DNA of 64,000 nucleotides from Chitinophaga sp. LS1 (GCF_034274695.1 NZ_CP128362.1:434001-498000), one strand, 5' to 3'; positions 38,776 through 47,730 are shown, counted from the stretch's first letter. The notes: generated from the letters alone by a model not told the origin. Program-made: numbers and translations.

Positions 38776-39282
38776 ATGAAATTACCGGAAGCAAAAGCAC
38801 AATTCATCCAGACATGGGGTTCACTCGGAGCGCAATGGGGAATCAACCGGACCATGGCCCAGATTCATGCTTTGCTAATGATCATGCCTGATCCACTGAG
38901 TGCAGACGAAATCATGGCAGAGCTGAACATTTCCCGTGGTAATACCAATATGAATGTGCGTGAGCTCATCAACTGGGGTATCGTAGACCGTGTCCTCGTT
39001 CCCGGCGAAAGAAAAGAATATTTCACTGCCGAAAAAGACATCTACAAAGTCGCTAAGGAAATAGCCAGGGAAAGAAAACGACGAGAACTGGAACCCATCC
39101 TCAAAACCCTGGATCAACTCCAGGAAGTTGAAGGAGATCCAAAAGACAAGCACGTACAATCTTTCAAAAATTCTATTGCTGAAATAAACAAATTCGCTCA
39201 TCAGACAGATAAAACCCTGAGTTTATTTGTAAAAGCAGATGAAAATTGGTTTTATTCTACACTGATTAAGCTATTTAAATAA
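38776..39282 (+). CDS. GbsR/MarR-family transcriptional regulator
   Basis: A 168-residue DNA-binding protein. The winged helix-turn-helix region is LSADEIMAELNISRGNTNMNVRELINWGIV, followed by the wing VLVPGERKEYFTAEKDIYK and a C-terminal helical dimerisation part with a charged coiled segment (AREIARERKRRELEPILKT). GbsR-type proteins in bacilli repress choline/betaine genes, but most family members have no known target. It could regulate the preceding VOC gene or itself. Confidence 0.85.
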   Translation: MKLPEAKAQFIQTWGSLGAQWGINRTMAQIHALLMIMPDPLSADEIMAELNISRGNTNMNVRELINWGIVDRVLVPGERKEYFTAEKDIYKVAKEIARERKRRELEPILKTLDQLQEVEGDPKDKHVQSFKNSIAEINKFAHQTDKTLSLFVKADENWFYSTLIKLFK

Positions 39283-39309
39283 TTAATAGAGAACGTTTGT
39301 TGAGATCTT

Positions 39310-39411
39310 CAGTCTGAAAAGAACTTTCAAACCATTTGCCTGAAAGTTCTTCAATTCCATCAGTCTGAAAAGATCTTCCAAACCATTTGCCTGAAAGCTT
39401 TTATCACCCGC
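39310..39411. repeat. Two tandem 51-base units with internal hairpins
   Basis: CAGTCTGAAAAGAACTTTCA at 39310 and CAGTCTGAAAAGATCTTCCA at 39361 start two 51-base units, each also sharing AAACCATTTGCCTGAAAG. Each unit can fold (CTTTCA/TGAAAG type). It lies just downstream of the regulator gene. Confidence 0.7.
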
Positions 39412-39434
39412 TTTCCAGGTATCTCAACTAATCA

Positions 39435-39460
39435 AAGGCGGCCCTCCGCCTTCTTTTTTC
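39435..39460 (+). terminator. Terminator after the GbsR-type gene
   Basis: AAGGCGG-ccct-CCGCCTT (39435-39452) is followed by a C and a T-run. Confidence 0.8.
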
Positions 39461-39495
39461 AAAATATGTTTCAATAATTACTGAAAGTTCAGAAC

Positions 39496-40446
39496 ATGAA
39501 AAACAAAAAGATAATCATCGCTGGCGGCACTGGCTTCATCGGCACAGGCCTGACTCACTACTTCGGTCATGACAACGACATCATCATCCTCACCCGCCAC
39601 CCTCTCCCTGACCATGACCGTGTCACCTATGCCGCCTGGGATGGAAAATCCCTTGGCAACTGGGTACACCACTTCGAAAATGCCGACCTACTCATCAATC
39701 TCACCGGCAAATCTGTCAACTGCCGCTACACACCCGAAAATAAACAAGCCATCTTCGACAGTCGTACCAACGCTACCGACGTCATAGCCGCCGCCTTTCG
39801 TTCCATCACCAATCCCCCTAAAGTCTGGATCAACGCCGCTTCTGCCACCATCTACCGCCATGCAGAAGATCATCCCATGGATGAATTCAATGGCGAAATA
39901 GAAAACGACTTCTCTGTGCAGGTCTGCAAAAAATGGGAAGCAGGTTTCAACGAAGCCACCGTACCTGCAGGTGTGCGCAAAGCTGTATTACGCATCGCCG
40001 TGACCATCGGTGCCGAAGGAGGCGTAATTTTCCCCTACCTGAACCTGGTCAAATTTGGCCTGGGTGGTTACCAGGGCAGTGGCCAACAGCGTTTCAGCTG
40101 GGTACACCTCACAGATGTAGCCCGCATGATGGAATGGATTTACGAAAACCCAACCCTCGAAGGTACCTTCAATTGCTGTGCTCCACATCCCACCACTAAC
40201 CGTGAATTCATGCGCACATTACGCAAAGCCGCCGGCCACCTGTTCGGTCTGCCAGCCCCCACCTGGATGCTGAAAATCGGCGCCTGTCTCATTGGCACAG
40301 AAACAGAATTACTCCTGAAAAGCAGATGGGTGCTGCCTACCCGCGCCACTCAGGCTGGCTTTACATTTCAGTATCCCCACCTGAAACCCGCCATGGAAAA
40401 CATTATACATAGTCTGCCAAGAAGACGGTATCACCTCTTCTACTAA
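39496..40446 (+). CDS. TIGR01777-type NAD-dependent epimerase (SDR family)
   Basis: A 316-residue short-chain dehydrogenase/reductase of the YfcH/SDR39U1 group. The Rossmann motif is IIAGGTGFIGTGLTHYF. LINLTGKSVNCRYTPENK, WINAASATIYRHAEDHPMDE (active-site Tyr), QRFSWVHLTDVARMMEWI and the C-terminal LKSRWVLPTRATQAGF are characteristic. The substrate is unknown. It is likely co-transcribed with the CoA-binding protein gene 32 bases downstream. Confidence 0.9.
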   Translation: MKNKKIIIAGGTGFIGTGLTHYFGHDNDIIILTRHPLPDHDRVTYAAWDGKSLGNWVHHFENADLLINLTGKSVNCRYTPENKQAIFDSRTNATDVIAAAFRSITNPPKVWINAASATIYRHAEDHPMDEFNGEIENDFSVQVCKKWEAGFNEATVPAGVRKAVLRIAVTIGAEGGVIFPYLNLVKFGLGGYQGSGQQRFSWVHLTDVARMMEWIYENPTLEGTFNCCAPHPTTNREFMRTLRKAAGHLFGLPAPTWMLKIGACLIGTETELLLKSRWVLPTRATQAGFTFQYPHLKPAMENIIHSLPRRRYHLFY

Positions 40447-40478
40447 TGATCTGGTGTAAAGTTTGATATTATGTAAAT

Positions 40479-40847
40479 ATGAGCGACAAGAAAAAAACAG
40501 TGGTATTGGGTGCATCACCTAATCCTGACAGATATAGTTTCCTGGCTGTGAATAGATTGACGGCCAATGGGCATCCTGTGGTAGCTATTGGTAAAAGGGC
40601 TGCTCAGATTGGAAGTATTCCCATTGTTACCGACCACGCTTCGCAGGAAGATGTGGATACAGTCACCCTCTATATGAACCCAGGAAATCAAAAGGAATAC
40701 TATGATTATATCATGAATCTGCATCCCAAACGCATCATCTTCAATCCCGGTACAGAAAATGACGAATTAGCGAAGATGGCGGAAGATAAAGGAATTGATA
40801 CATTAGAAGCTTGTACATTGGTACTCCTCAGTACCGGACAATATTGA
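40479..40847 (+). CDS. CoA-binding domain protein (YccU type)
   Basis: A 122-residue single-domain protein with the Rossmann-like CoA-binding fold: VVLGASPNPDRYSFLAVNRL, then GHPVVAIGKRAAQIGSIPI, VTLYMNPGNQKEYYDYI and IIFNPGTENDELAKMAEDKG, ending in EACTLVLLSTGQY. Family members resemble the N-terminal domain of succinyl-CoA synthetase alpha. Function unknown. A perfect terminator follows. Confidence 0.88.
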   Translation: MSDKKKTVVLGASPNPDRYSFLAVNRLTANGHPVVAIGKRAAQIGSIPIVTDHASQEDVDTVTLYMNPGNQKEYYDYIMNLHPKRIIFNPGTENDELAKMAEDKGIDTLEACTLVLLSTGQY

Positions 40848-40862
40848 TTGCTTTTTTCATAA

Positions 40863-40896
40863 AAAGAGGGGGATTGCTTTCGCAGTCCCCCTCTTT
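40863..40896 (+). terminator. Terminator after the CoA-binding gene
   Basis: AAAGAGGGGGATTGC pairs with GCAGTCCCCCTCTTT around TTTC, with one G-U type pairing. Confidence 0.88.
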
Positions 40897-41032
40897 CACA
40901 TATACACCATACTCAACCTATCCAAATAAGTTGTATATTCGGATATCCTAATATCCCCATCAGCCCGGCACTAAATCATCGACTGGCCTTAACTACATTA
41001 ATACCGCCTTTTCACTCTAATCATATATAATC

Positions 41033-41506
41033 ATGAAATGGAGAAGATTCAATGGCGAACAAATCCAATTGCCAATTAAGGAAGAAGTCCGCGAGGCTAT
41101 CATCCGCGAAACCGCAAAAGGCTTTCACCTAAAAGTATGTATCGGCACCGACTCCCAGGTAAAAGGCGCTGATACAGAATTCGCTACAGTTATCGTTTTT
41201 CTGCGTGAAGGACATGGAGGTTTTATGTTCATTCACAATGAAAAAACCCGCGACGTCTACTCTATCAAAGAGCGGATGCTCATAGAAGTAGCCAAAAGCA
41301 TCGAAATCGCCTACGAACTCTGTGACATGTTTACTAAATATGACGTAGACATGGAAGTACATGCAGACATCAACACCAACCCCCAGTTTAAAAGTAACCT
41401 CGCTTTACGCGAAGCCATGGGTTATATACTGGGTATGGGGTTCGCCTTCAAAGCCAAGCCAGACGCGTTTGCCAGCAGTTGCTGTGCCGATAAGGTAGTC
41501 AACTGA
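41033..41506 (+). CDS. YkuK/DUF458 RNase H-like protein
   Basis: A 157-residue protein with an RNase H-like fold as in YkuK. Acidic positions expected in the fold are seen in KVCIGTDSQVKGADTEFATVIVF, in ERMLIEVAKSIEIAYEL and in MEVHADINTNPQFKSN. The C-terminus ends FKAKPDAFASSCCADKVVN, typical of the family. Activity is unproven in this group. It is monocistronic. Confidence 0.85.
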   Translation: MKWRRFNGEQIQLPIKEEVREAIIRETAKGFHLKVCIGTDSQVKGADTEFATVIVFLREGHGGFMFIHNEKTRDVYSIKERMLIEVAKSIEIAYELCDMFTKYDVDMEVHADINTNPQFKSNLALREAMGYILGMGFAFKAKPDAFASSCCADKVVN

Positions 41507-41830
41507 CAAACGTAGTTCACATCGCTTTCATTGTTTTAGGATGTGTACTCACACATCCAGGGACTTTATCCCCCATAAAATTCAAAAAAACACTCCCTCC
41601 TCCTCCCAAAAGTTATGTTAAAGTGGGCCATCCTCTGTAACCAATCTCCCCCTCACGTTTTACCAACATTAAAACCCACATCCATTCACTTTATCTTACC
41701 TATTTTACTCACAATCGTATTATTCTCCTCCTGCACATCCGAAGACGAAGACACCCTCATCTTCTCATTTTTCAAAAATTCTTCGTAACTTATATCGTTA
41801 CCTAACCTACAATAAAATAAAGGGATCAAA
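41507..41830. other. Gene-free spacer, 324 bases
   Basis: No convincing gene. A minus-strand frame over 41686-41922 overlaps the lipoprotein start and looks like a shadow. The sequence is pyrimidine-rich on the plus strand. Confidence 0.35.
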
Positions 41831-42247
41831 ATGAGACCCATTTCTGTCACTGTCACACTAGTAGCGATATTAGCAACCTTTGCCTGCAAAAAAGAGAACC
41901 TTGCAGACAATCCATCCAGCAAACTTCAGGGTAGCTGGCGACTGATACAAACCGTCTCCGGCAAGCATCTTAACCTGGTAGATAGTAGCGCTCTCAATAC
42001 CATTACCTTCAATGGCAATACTATGCTCACTTACCGTCACGACACCCTCGTGAACCGGGAGTCTTTCCTGATGGCTTTTAAAGCCGACCGTCTTCCTTAC
42101 CTGGTCTCTGACAAAGACCCATGGAATCCAAGAATTTACAGCTGCACCTTTTGCACCTCTGCTGATACGCTATACCTATCAGCAGTTCATATAGCTGATG
42201 GGATTAAAGCCACTTATGTTCGTGTAAAAAATAAAGGAGCACTGTAA
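41831..42247 (+). CDS. Small lipoprotein, unknown function
   Basis: A 138-residue lipoprotein. The signal MRPISVTVTLVAILATFACK ends in a lipobox with Cys19 followed by Lys-Lys. The mature part has the pattern KLQGSWRLIQTVSGKHLN, then INTITFNGNTMLTYRHDTL-like beta strands (LNTITFNGNTMLTYRHDT), which resembles lipocalin-like beta-barrel lipoproteins of Bacteroidota. Two Cys (SCTFCTSAD) could pair. No partner is adjacent; a hairpin terminator follows. Confidence 0.78.
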   Translation: MRPISVTVTLVAILATFACKKENLADNPSSKLQGSWRLIQTVSGKHLNLVDSSALNTITFNGNTMLTYRHDTLVNRESFLMAFKADRLPYLVSDKDPWNPRIYSCTFCTSADTLYLSAVHIADGIKATYVRVKNKGAL

Positions 42248-42275
42248 CAGCGCCCCTTTAATTAAATAATATTGT

Positions 42276-42305
42276 ATACAGTTTGGGTAATTACCTGAAC
42301 TGTAT
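42276..42305. terminator. Perfect palindromic hairpin after the lipoprotein gene
   Basis: ATACAGTT (42276-42283) pairs with AACTGTAT (42298-42305), and inside them GGTAA pairs with TTACC, forming an almost complete palindrome. A loose T-rich tail follows. Confidence 0.65.
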
Positions 42306-42345
42306 GTTTATTTTATCTATTTAGGTCAGGCGCACTCCCCTCCTT

Positions 42346-42545
42346 CAATCATCCTAAACTACACCCAGTTTACACAATCATCCTAAACTGCATATTCATC
42401 CACATAGCCCACCATCTCTCCCCAACCTACACCCAGTTTACGCAATCATCCTAAACTGCATATTCATCCACATAGCCCACCATCTCTCTCCCGACCTACA
42501 CCCAGTTTACGCAATCGCCCTAAACTGCATATTCATCTCATCAAT
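42346..42545. repeat. Tandem repeat made of the engB 3' end
   Basis: Units of 68-69 bases start at 42361, 42429 and 42498 with ACACCCAGTTTAC, and each contains CCTAAACTGCATATTCATC. A partial unit (CAATCATCCTAAACT) precedes at 42346. The third unit holds the stop and last codons of engB (MQFRAIA), so the array is a repeated copy of that gene's end spreading downstream. Confidence 0.85.
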
Positions 42546-43115
42546 AAACTCCAATATCTTATCCCTCCCCATCTTCTTCACCGTACTCGTCACAAAATTC
42601 GCCGGCAAAAACTCCCAACTCTCCCTCAACTTATTCAAAAACGCCTTCACATTCTTACTCGTCTCCGCCTGCGTACTCTTATCCGCCTTCGTAAACACCA
42701 GGTTAAAAGGAATCTGCCACTCCCCCAACTGATTTACAAAATCCAAATCCAGCTGCTGCGGCGTATGCCTGCTGTCAATCAACACAAATACATTCACCAG
42801 ATTCTGCCGCTTCCTCAAATAATTCTCAATCATCTTCTCCCAACTTCTCCGCTGAGACTGGCTCACTTTCGCAAACCCATATCCTGGCAAATCCACCAGA
42901 TACCAATCCTTATTAATCACAAAATGATTAATCAACTGCGTCTTCCCTGGCGTTCCGGAAGTCTTTGCCAACTTCTCATTGTTCGCTAACATATTGATCA
43001 ATGAGGACTTACCCACATTCGACCTGCCAATAAAAGCATACTCCGGCAGATTCGGAGTCGGGCACTTATCCCACTCAACATTACTAATCAGATATTCTGC
43101 AGACTTTATAATCAT
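42507..43115 (-). CDS. engB: Ribosome biogenesis GTPase EngB/YsxC
   Basis: A 202-residue GTPase from the ATG at 43115 (MIIKSAEYLISNV); the frame extends to TTG 43130. G1 is GRSNVGKSSLINML, G3 DLPGYGFAKV, G4 FTKADKS. It helps assemble the large ribosomal subunit. Its last codons are part of a tandem repeat that extends downstream. It is divergent from ubiE, the usual order engB / ubiE / porT in this phylum. Confidence 0.93.
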   Translation of the reverse strand: MIIKSAEYLISNVEWDKCPTPNLPEYAFIGRSNVGKSSLINMLANNEKLAKTSGTPGKTQLINHFVINKDWYLVDLPGYGFAKVSQSQRRSWEKMIENYLRKRQNLVNVFVLIDSRHTPQQLDLDFVNQLGEWQIPFNLVFTKADKSTQAETSKNVKAFLNKLRESWEFLPANFVTSTVKKMGRDKILEFIDEMNMQFRAIA

Positions 43116-43191
43116 AATCTCTTTTTTCAAAAAAAATAAAAAATGGCCCCGTACATGACTTTTAGCATTTTACTTATCAACAAGAACACCC

Positions 43192-43199
43192 TAACTTTG
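43192..43199 (+). promoter_or_regulatory. -7 promoter box just before ubiE
   Basis: TAACTTTG fits TANNTTTG and ends 6 bases before the ATG at 43206, which implies a nearly leaderless transcript. Confidence 0.5.
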
Positions 43200-43205
43200 C
43201 GGTCT

Positions 43206-43940
43206 ATGTCAGACAAGAAAGTAGTACCGTTTGCCGCGTCAAAATTAAGCAAGAAGGAACAAATAGCGACAATGTTCAATGATATTGCCCACCGCTATGA
43301 CTTTTTAAACCACTTTATGTCCCTCGGGATCGATATCATGTGGCGTAAAAAAGCCCTCAGACTGCTGAAATCCCTCCAACCCAAAAAGATGCTGGACGTG
43401 GCTACCGGTACCGGCGACTTCGCCATTATGGCCAACAAAATACTGAATCCTGACACCATTACCGGAATAGATATCTCCGAAGGTATGCTCTCTTTCGGTC
43501 GGGAAAAAATCAATAATCTGGGCCTCTCTGACAAAATTACCCTGCAGCTGGGAGATAGCGAAACAATAAGTTTTCCTGATAATACGTTTGATGCAATAAC
43601 GGTAGCATACGGTGTTCGCAACTTCGAAAATCTGGAAAAAGGACTGGCGGAAATGTTGCGTGTATTAAAGCCGGGCGGAAAATTGGTAATATTAGAATTC
43701 TCTAATCCAACAGTTTTTCCTATTAAACAATTATATAATTTGTATTTTCGCTATATTACACCCCTGATCGGAAAATGGATTGCAAAGAGTGAGGCAGCAT
43801 ATAGCTACCTCCCCGAATCTGTGAAAGCGTTCCCACAAGGTCAGGAAATGTGTAATATTTTAACTAATACCGGCTTTCAAGCAGTGACATGCAAAAAACT
43901 CACATTCGGCATCAGCTCTATTTATTGCGCTTCCCGCTAG
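43206..43940 (+). CDS. ubiE: Demethylmenaquinone methyltransferase UbiE/MenG
   Basis: A 244-residue SAM-dependent methyltransferase from ATG 43206 (MSDKKVVPFAA). Family stretches are MFNDIAHRYDFLNHFMSLG, LDVATGTGDFAIMA (SAM motif I), TGIDISEGMLSFGREK, FDAITVAYGVRNFENLEKGL and VLKPGGKLVILEFS, ending with FGISSIYCASR. It methylates demethylmenaquinone, the last step of menaquinone synthesis. Its end overlaps the start of porT by 52 bases, so translation of the two is likely coupled. Confidence 0.95.
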   Translation: MSDKKVVPFAASKLSKKEQIATMFNDIAHRYDFLNHFMSLGIDIMWRKKALRLLKSLQPKKMLDVATGTGDFAIMANKILNPDTITGIDISEGMLSFGREKINNLGLSDKITLQLGDSETISFPDNTFDAITVAYGVRNFENLEKGLAEMLRVLKPGGKLVILEFSNPTVFPIKQLYNLYFRYITPLIGKWIAKSEAAYSYLPESVKAFPQGQEMCNILTNTGFQAVTCKKLTFGISSIYCASR

Positions 43941-44617
43941 TACTGATACTGGCTATCCTATGGAATACAAGGGGCGCACACGCGCAAACCGTACTGAATA
44001 TGGAAGAACATGATGCCAAACCCTATTACTTTGGTATCACGCTCGCGGCCAACAACTCTAATTTCAAACTCCTCCACGATGCTGTTTTTTTGCATCAGGA
44101 CTCTATCATGGTAGTAGAGCCCCTCAAGACCTTTGGATTCAACCTCGGTCTGCTGGGCAACATACGCCTGAGCGAATATTTTGACCTTCGCCTTAATCCG
44201 CAATTGTCATTCGCCTCGAAAAACTTATACTATAGAGAAAATTTCCCTTCCAGGGAGACCACTAAAAATATCGAATCCATCCTCCTGCAATTCCCTTTAC
44301 AGGTTAAGTTCAAATCCGACCGTATCGATAATATGCGCGTATACGTGATCGCTGGTCTGAAATACGATTATGACCTGGCTTCCAATGCCCGTGCACGTCG
44401 TGCAGACGATCTTATAAAAATCAAAGCGGGTGACTACGGCTATGAAGCCGGCGCTGGTTTTGAATTTTATTTCCCCAGCTTTATCTTCTCACCAGAGTTT
44501 AAAATCAGTAATGGTTTGTCTAATATGCAGGTGAAAGATAAGAACCTCCGTTACTCCAACGTGATTCAATCCCTGAAGTCCAGAATGATCGTGTTCTCTA
44601 TCCATCTGGAAGGTTAA
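43889..44617 (+). CDS. porT: PorT family protein, type IX secretion system
   Basis: A 242-residue outer-membrane beta-barrel protein with an N-terminal signal (FPLVLILAILWNTRGAHAQ). The mature part has alternating amphipathic strands (KPYYFGITLAANNSNFKLL, FGFNLGLLGNIRLSEYFDLR) and ends in a strand (SRMIVFSIHLEG). PorT is needed for export through the Bacteroidota type IX system. The start ATG at 43889 lies inside ubiE in another frame. The position after ubiE is typical of the phylum. Confidence 0.85.
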   Translation: MQKTHIRHQLYLLRFPLVLILAILWNTRGAHAQTVLNMEEHDAKPYYFGITLAANNSNFKLLHDAVFLHQDSIMVVEPLKTFGFNLGLLGNIRLSEYFDLRLNPQLSFASKNLYYRENFPSRETTKNIESILLQFPLQVKFKSDRIDNMRVYVIAGLKYDYDLASNARARRADDLIKIKAGDYGYEAGAGFEFYFPSFIFSPEFKISNGLSNMQVKDKNLRYSNVIQSLKSRMIVFSIHLEG

Positions 44618-44737
44618 TAAATTACACCCGTATGTGAAAGGCAACAACCTATCACTACCTGTGGTGGCTTTTCTTCTCAAACATGGAATGATAATAAACC
44701 TCCTTCCCCTGACAGGTTAACAAACCTTTCTTTGCAC

Positions 44738-44745
44738 TATATTTG
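44738..44745 (+). promoter_or_regulatory. -7 promoter box 4 bases before pyrC
   Basis: TATATTTG fits TANNTTTG and ends 4 bases before the ATG at 44750, again implying no leader. Confidence 0.5.
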
Positions 44746-44749
44746 CGGC

Positions 44750-46096
44750 ATGCAGACATATATCATCCGCAATATATCCGTAGTGAACGAAGGCAGTACC
44801 ACTGTCCAGGACGTCCTCATCAGCAATGGCCGTATAGAAAAAATCGCCCCGCAGATCACCATCAGCGGACAATACAATGAAATCAACGGCGAAGGCAAAC
44901 ACCTCCTCCCCGGTGTCATCGATGACCAGGTGCACTTCCGCGAACCCGGCCTTACCCACAAAGCTACCATCTACACAGAATCCCGTGCAGCTGTAGCCGG
45001 CGGTACCACCAGCTTCATGGAAATGCCTAACACCATTCCCGCCGCCCTCACCCAGGAGCTGCTGGAAGACAAATACACCATCGGTGCAAATCATTCCCTG
45101 GCCAACTATTCCTTCTTCATGGGCGTATCCAACGACAACGCTGATGAAGTACTGAAAACAAACGAAAAGAAAGACCGTATCTGCGGCGTGAAAATATTCA
45201 TGGGTTCCTCTACCGGCAATATGCTGGTGGATAACTTCATCACCCTCGAACGCATCTTTGGTGGTAGCGAAGTACTCATTGCCACCCACTGCGAAGATGA
45301 AAAGATCATCAAAACCAATCTCGAAAAATACAAACAGGAAGTAGGTCCGGAAAACCTCACCGCTGCTTACCACCCCCTGATCCGTAACGAAGAAGGTTGT
45401 TTCGAGTCGTCATTGGTCGCCATCCAGTTTGCTAAAAAACACAATTCCCGTCTGCATATCCTGCACATCTCTACCGAGAAGGAATTACAGTTGTTCAGCA
45501 ATATGCTGCCACTGGCAGAAAAACGTATTACCGCTGAGGTATGTGTACATCACCTGTACTTCACAGCAGATGATTACGCCCGCTACGGCAATCTTATTAA
45601 ATGTAACCCTGCTATCAAAGCAGCACACAATAAACATGGCCTCTGGCAAGGTCTGCTCGATGACCGTCTGGATATCATTGCCACCGACCACGCTCCTCAC
45701 ACCTGGGAAGAGAAACAACAACCTTACTTACAGGCGCCATCCGGCGTTCCACTGGTGCAGCACAGTCTCCTGATGATGCTGGAACATGTATCCAAAGGCA
45801 ATATCTCCCTTGAGAAAGTGGTAGAGAAAATGGCGCATGCGCCCGCTATCTGTTTCCAGATTAAAGAAAGAGGTTTCCTGCGTGAAGGATACTTTGCGGA
45901 CTGTGTGATCGTAGATCTGCAACAGGCCACCATGGTGGAAAAGAGCAACCTGCATTATAAATGTGGATGGTCTCCGCTCGAAGAACATACATTCCCTGCT
46001 GCCGTGACACATACATTTGTAAGTGGTCACCTGGCTTATGAGAATGGTAAATTCAATGAGAGTGAGAAAGGACAACGTTTGTTGTTCAACAGATAA
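44750..46096 (+). CDS. pyrC: Dihydroorotase
   Basis: A 448-residue amidohydrolase from ATG 44750 (MQTYIIRNISVVNEG). It closes carbamoyl-aspartate to dihydroorotate in pyrimidine synthesis. Motifs are LPGVIDDQVHFREPGLTHK, KIFMGSSTGNMLVDN, LIATHCEDE, LHILHISTEKE and the catalytic ATDHAPHTWEEK. The metal-site H-x-H reads Q-V-H, a variant I recall from other Bacteroidota enzymes. A terminator follows at 46143. Confidence 0.93.
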   Translation: MQTYIIRNISVVNEGSTTVQDVLISNGRIEKIAPQITISGQYNEINGEGKHLLPGVIDDQVHFREPGLTHKATIYTESRAAVAGGTTSFMEMPNTIPAALTQELLEDKYTIGANHSLANYSFFMGVSNDNADEVLKTNEKKDRICGVKIFMGSSTGNMLVDNFITLERIFGGSEVLIATHCEDEKIIKTNLEKYKQEVGPENLTAAYHPLIRNEEGCFESSLVAIQFAKKHNSRLHILHISTEKELQLFSNMLPLAEKRITAEVCVHHLYFTADDYARYGNLIKCNPAIKAAHNKHGLWQGLLDDRLDIIATDHAPHTWEEKQQPYLQAPSGVPLVQHSLLMMLEHVSKGNISLEKVVEKMAHAPAICFQIKERGFLREGYFADCVIVDLQQATMVEKSNLHYKCGWSPLEEHTFPAAVTHTFVSGHLAYENGKFNESEKGQRLLFNR

Positions 46097-46142
46097 TAAA
46101 GGCTTCCGTTCTACAAATAACAACGACCTTTACCAATATATT

Positions 46143-46177
46143 CACCCATCCTCTAAAAAGGATGGGTGCTTTTTTTA
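46143..46177 (+). terminator. Terminator after pyrC
   Basis: CACCCATCC (46143-46151) pairs with GGATGGGTG (46160-46168), followed by CTTTTTTT. Confidence 0.9.
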
Positions 46178-46259
46178 TCCCCTCCTTATGGAATTCTTCA
46201 CATTGCTCATCTGTAAATAAAGCGACATATTTCCGTATATTCACCTAAAAGCCTGTGCA

Positions 46260-47588
46260 ATGGAATTAGACAAAACGACCTATTACGACCTATCTATATT
46301 TAACAGAGAAGAGGAATTTTCTTTGTTTCATAAACTGGATTTTACGACAACAACAGGCGGCAGACATTACCTCAGGCAGATATATGCAAATCCGCTGAAA
46401 GATATACCTGCCTTAGAACATAGACATAAAGCATTACAATACCTGATACAGGAAGAAGATCGCTGGCCTGTGGATATCACCAACGGTACGATCGTCGTGA
46501 TGGAAAATTACCTCGAGGCGCAGATAGAACCTATCAGCAATCCGGAAGGCCTCTCCCTCGTAGTAAGTGCAGTGATGACCAAGATGATCTATAATTCAGA
46601 TTATGGGTTCATCCAATTCTCCTTCACACAATTGCTCAACCTGCTCAAAGGATTCCGCTCATTAGTCAGCATATACAATACTGAACATACCCCCCGCGAT
46701 CTAAAACAAATTTTAGACAGGGCGCATCATCTATTATATCAAAAAGAATTCAACGACATCATCGCTGCAGATGCATCCGGACCAGCATCATTCATGCAGA
46801 TCCTGCGACATGATCATTATATCCGCAAAAAACATCGTAAGACGATCCAGGAGTTGTTAGACTTATACAGCAGACTGGATGCATTATATGCAATGTCAAA
46901 AGCAATTCGTCATTTCAATTTACAGTTCCCTACATTCGAAGATACGCCGCATCCATTCGTAGAGATCAAAGATCTCTATCATCCAATCCTGCCTAAACCG
47001 GTATCTTACAATGTATCGATCACACCACAATCACACTTCATGTTCCTCACCGGCGCGAACATGGCGGGAAAGACGACATTCATCAAAGCAGTAGGTGTAG
47101 CAGTATTCCTGGCTCATATAGGCATGGGCGTACCTGCGAAAGAAATGAAATGTAGTTTCTTCAATGGTATCTTTAGTAATATCCAGGTGCAGGATAATAT
47201 CTTTAAAGGAGAATCATTCTTTTTTAATGAAGTACAACGTATCAAAAATACCATCATCAAAATCAATGATGGAAGAAAGTGGTTAGTACTGATTGATGAA
47301 ATGTTCAAAGGTACAAATGTGGAAGATGCAAAGAATTGTTCTCTTGCAGTGATCAATGGTTTATTAAAAAGTACGAACTGTTTGTTCATCTTATCCACAC
47401 ACCTGTATGAGATTGCAGAGGAGTTGAAAGATGCTGCTAATATACGATTCAAATATTTTGAAGCAGATGTGATAGATGATAATCTATACTTCACCTACCA
47501 ATTGAAAGATGGTATAGCGAAGGAAAAAATTGGTTACTTAATATTGAAACGCGAGAAGGTATTGGATTTATTGAATGAAATAAAATAA
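46260..47588 (+). CDS. MutS-like ATPase without mismatch-recognition domain
   Basis: A 442-residue protein with a MutS core (helical lever/clamp region about 20-250) and a C-terminal ABC-type ATPase: Walker A FLTGANMAGKTTFIKAVG, signature-like ESFFFNEVQRIKN, Walker B WLVLIDEMFKGTNVEDA and the H-loop FILSTHLYEIAEELK. The N-terminal mismatch-recognition domain of true MutS is absent, as in the short MutS-related proteins of Bacteroidota. Role unknown; repair is not proven. Confidence 0.85.
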   Translation: MELDKTTYYDLSIFNREEEFSLFHKLDFTTTTGGRHYLRQIYANPLKDIPALEHRHKALQYLIQEEDRWPVDITNGTIVVMENYLEAQIEPISNPEGLSLVVSAVMTKMIYNSDYGFIQFSFTQLLNLLKGFRSLVSIYNTEHTPRDLKQILDRAHHLLYQKEFNDIIAADASGPASFMQILRHDHYIRKKHRKTIQELLDLYSRLDALYAMSKAIRHFNLQFPTFEDTPHPFVEIKDLYHPILPKPVSYNVSITPQSHFMFLTGANMAGKTTFIKAVGVAVFLAHIGMGVPAKEMKCSFFNGIFSNIQVQDNIFKGESFFFNEVQRIKNTIIKINDGRKWLVLIDEMFKGTNVEDAKNCSLAVINGLLKSTNCLFILSTHLYEIAEELKDAANIRFKYFEADVIDDNLYFTYQLKDGIAKEKIGYLILKREKVLDLLNEIK

Positions 47589-47667
47589 CAGGTTTCATCA
47601 CAGGAGGATAATCTGGAAAATTCATAGCGAATAATCTGGGAAATCCACAAAATCTTTCACAAAGAAA

Positions 47668-47701
47668 AATCTCATCTGCCAAAAGTAGATGGGATTTTTT
47701 C
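47668..47701 (+). terminator. Terminator after the MutS-like gene
   Basis: AATCTCATCT pairs with AGATGGGATT (one G-U pair) followed by a T-run. Confidence 0.8.
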
Positions 47702-47730
47702 GTTATATTCAATAATAAACGCTATCATCC

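Noticed and set aside
42346..42545. Possible CRISPR array
   Set aside because: Units are contiguous 68-base copies without unique spacers, and the last is the end of engB.
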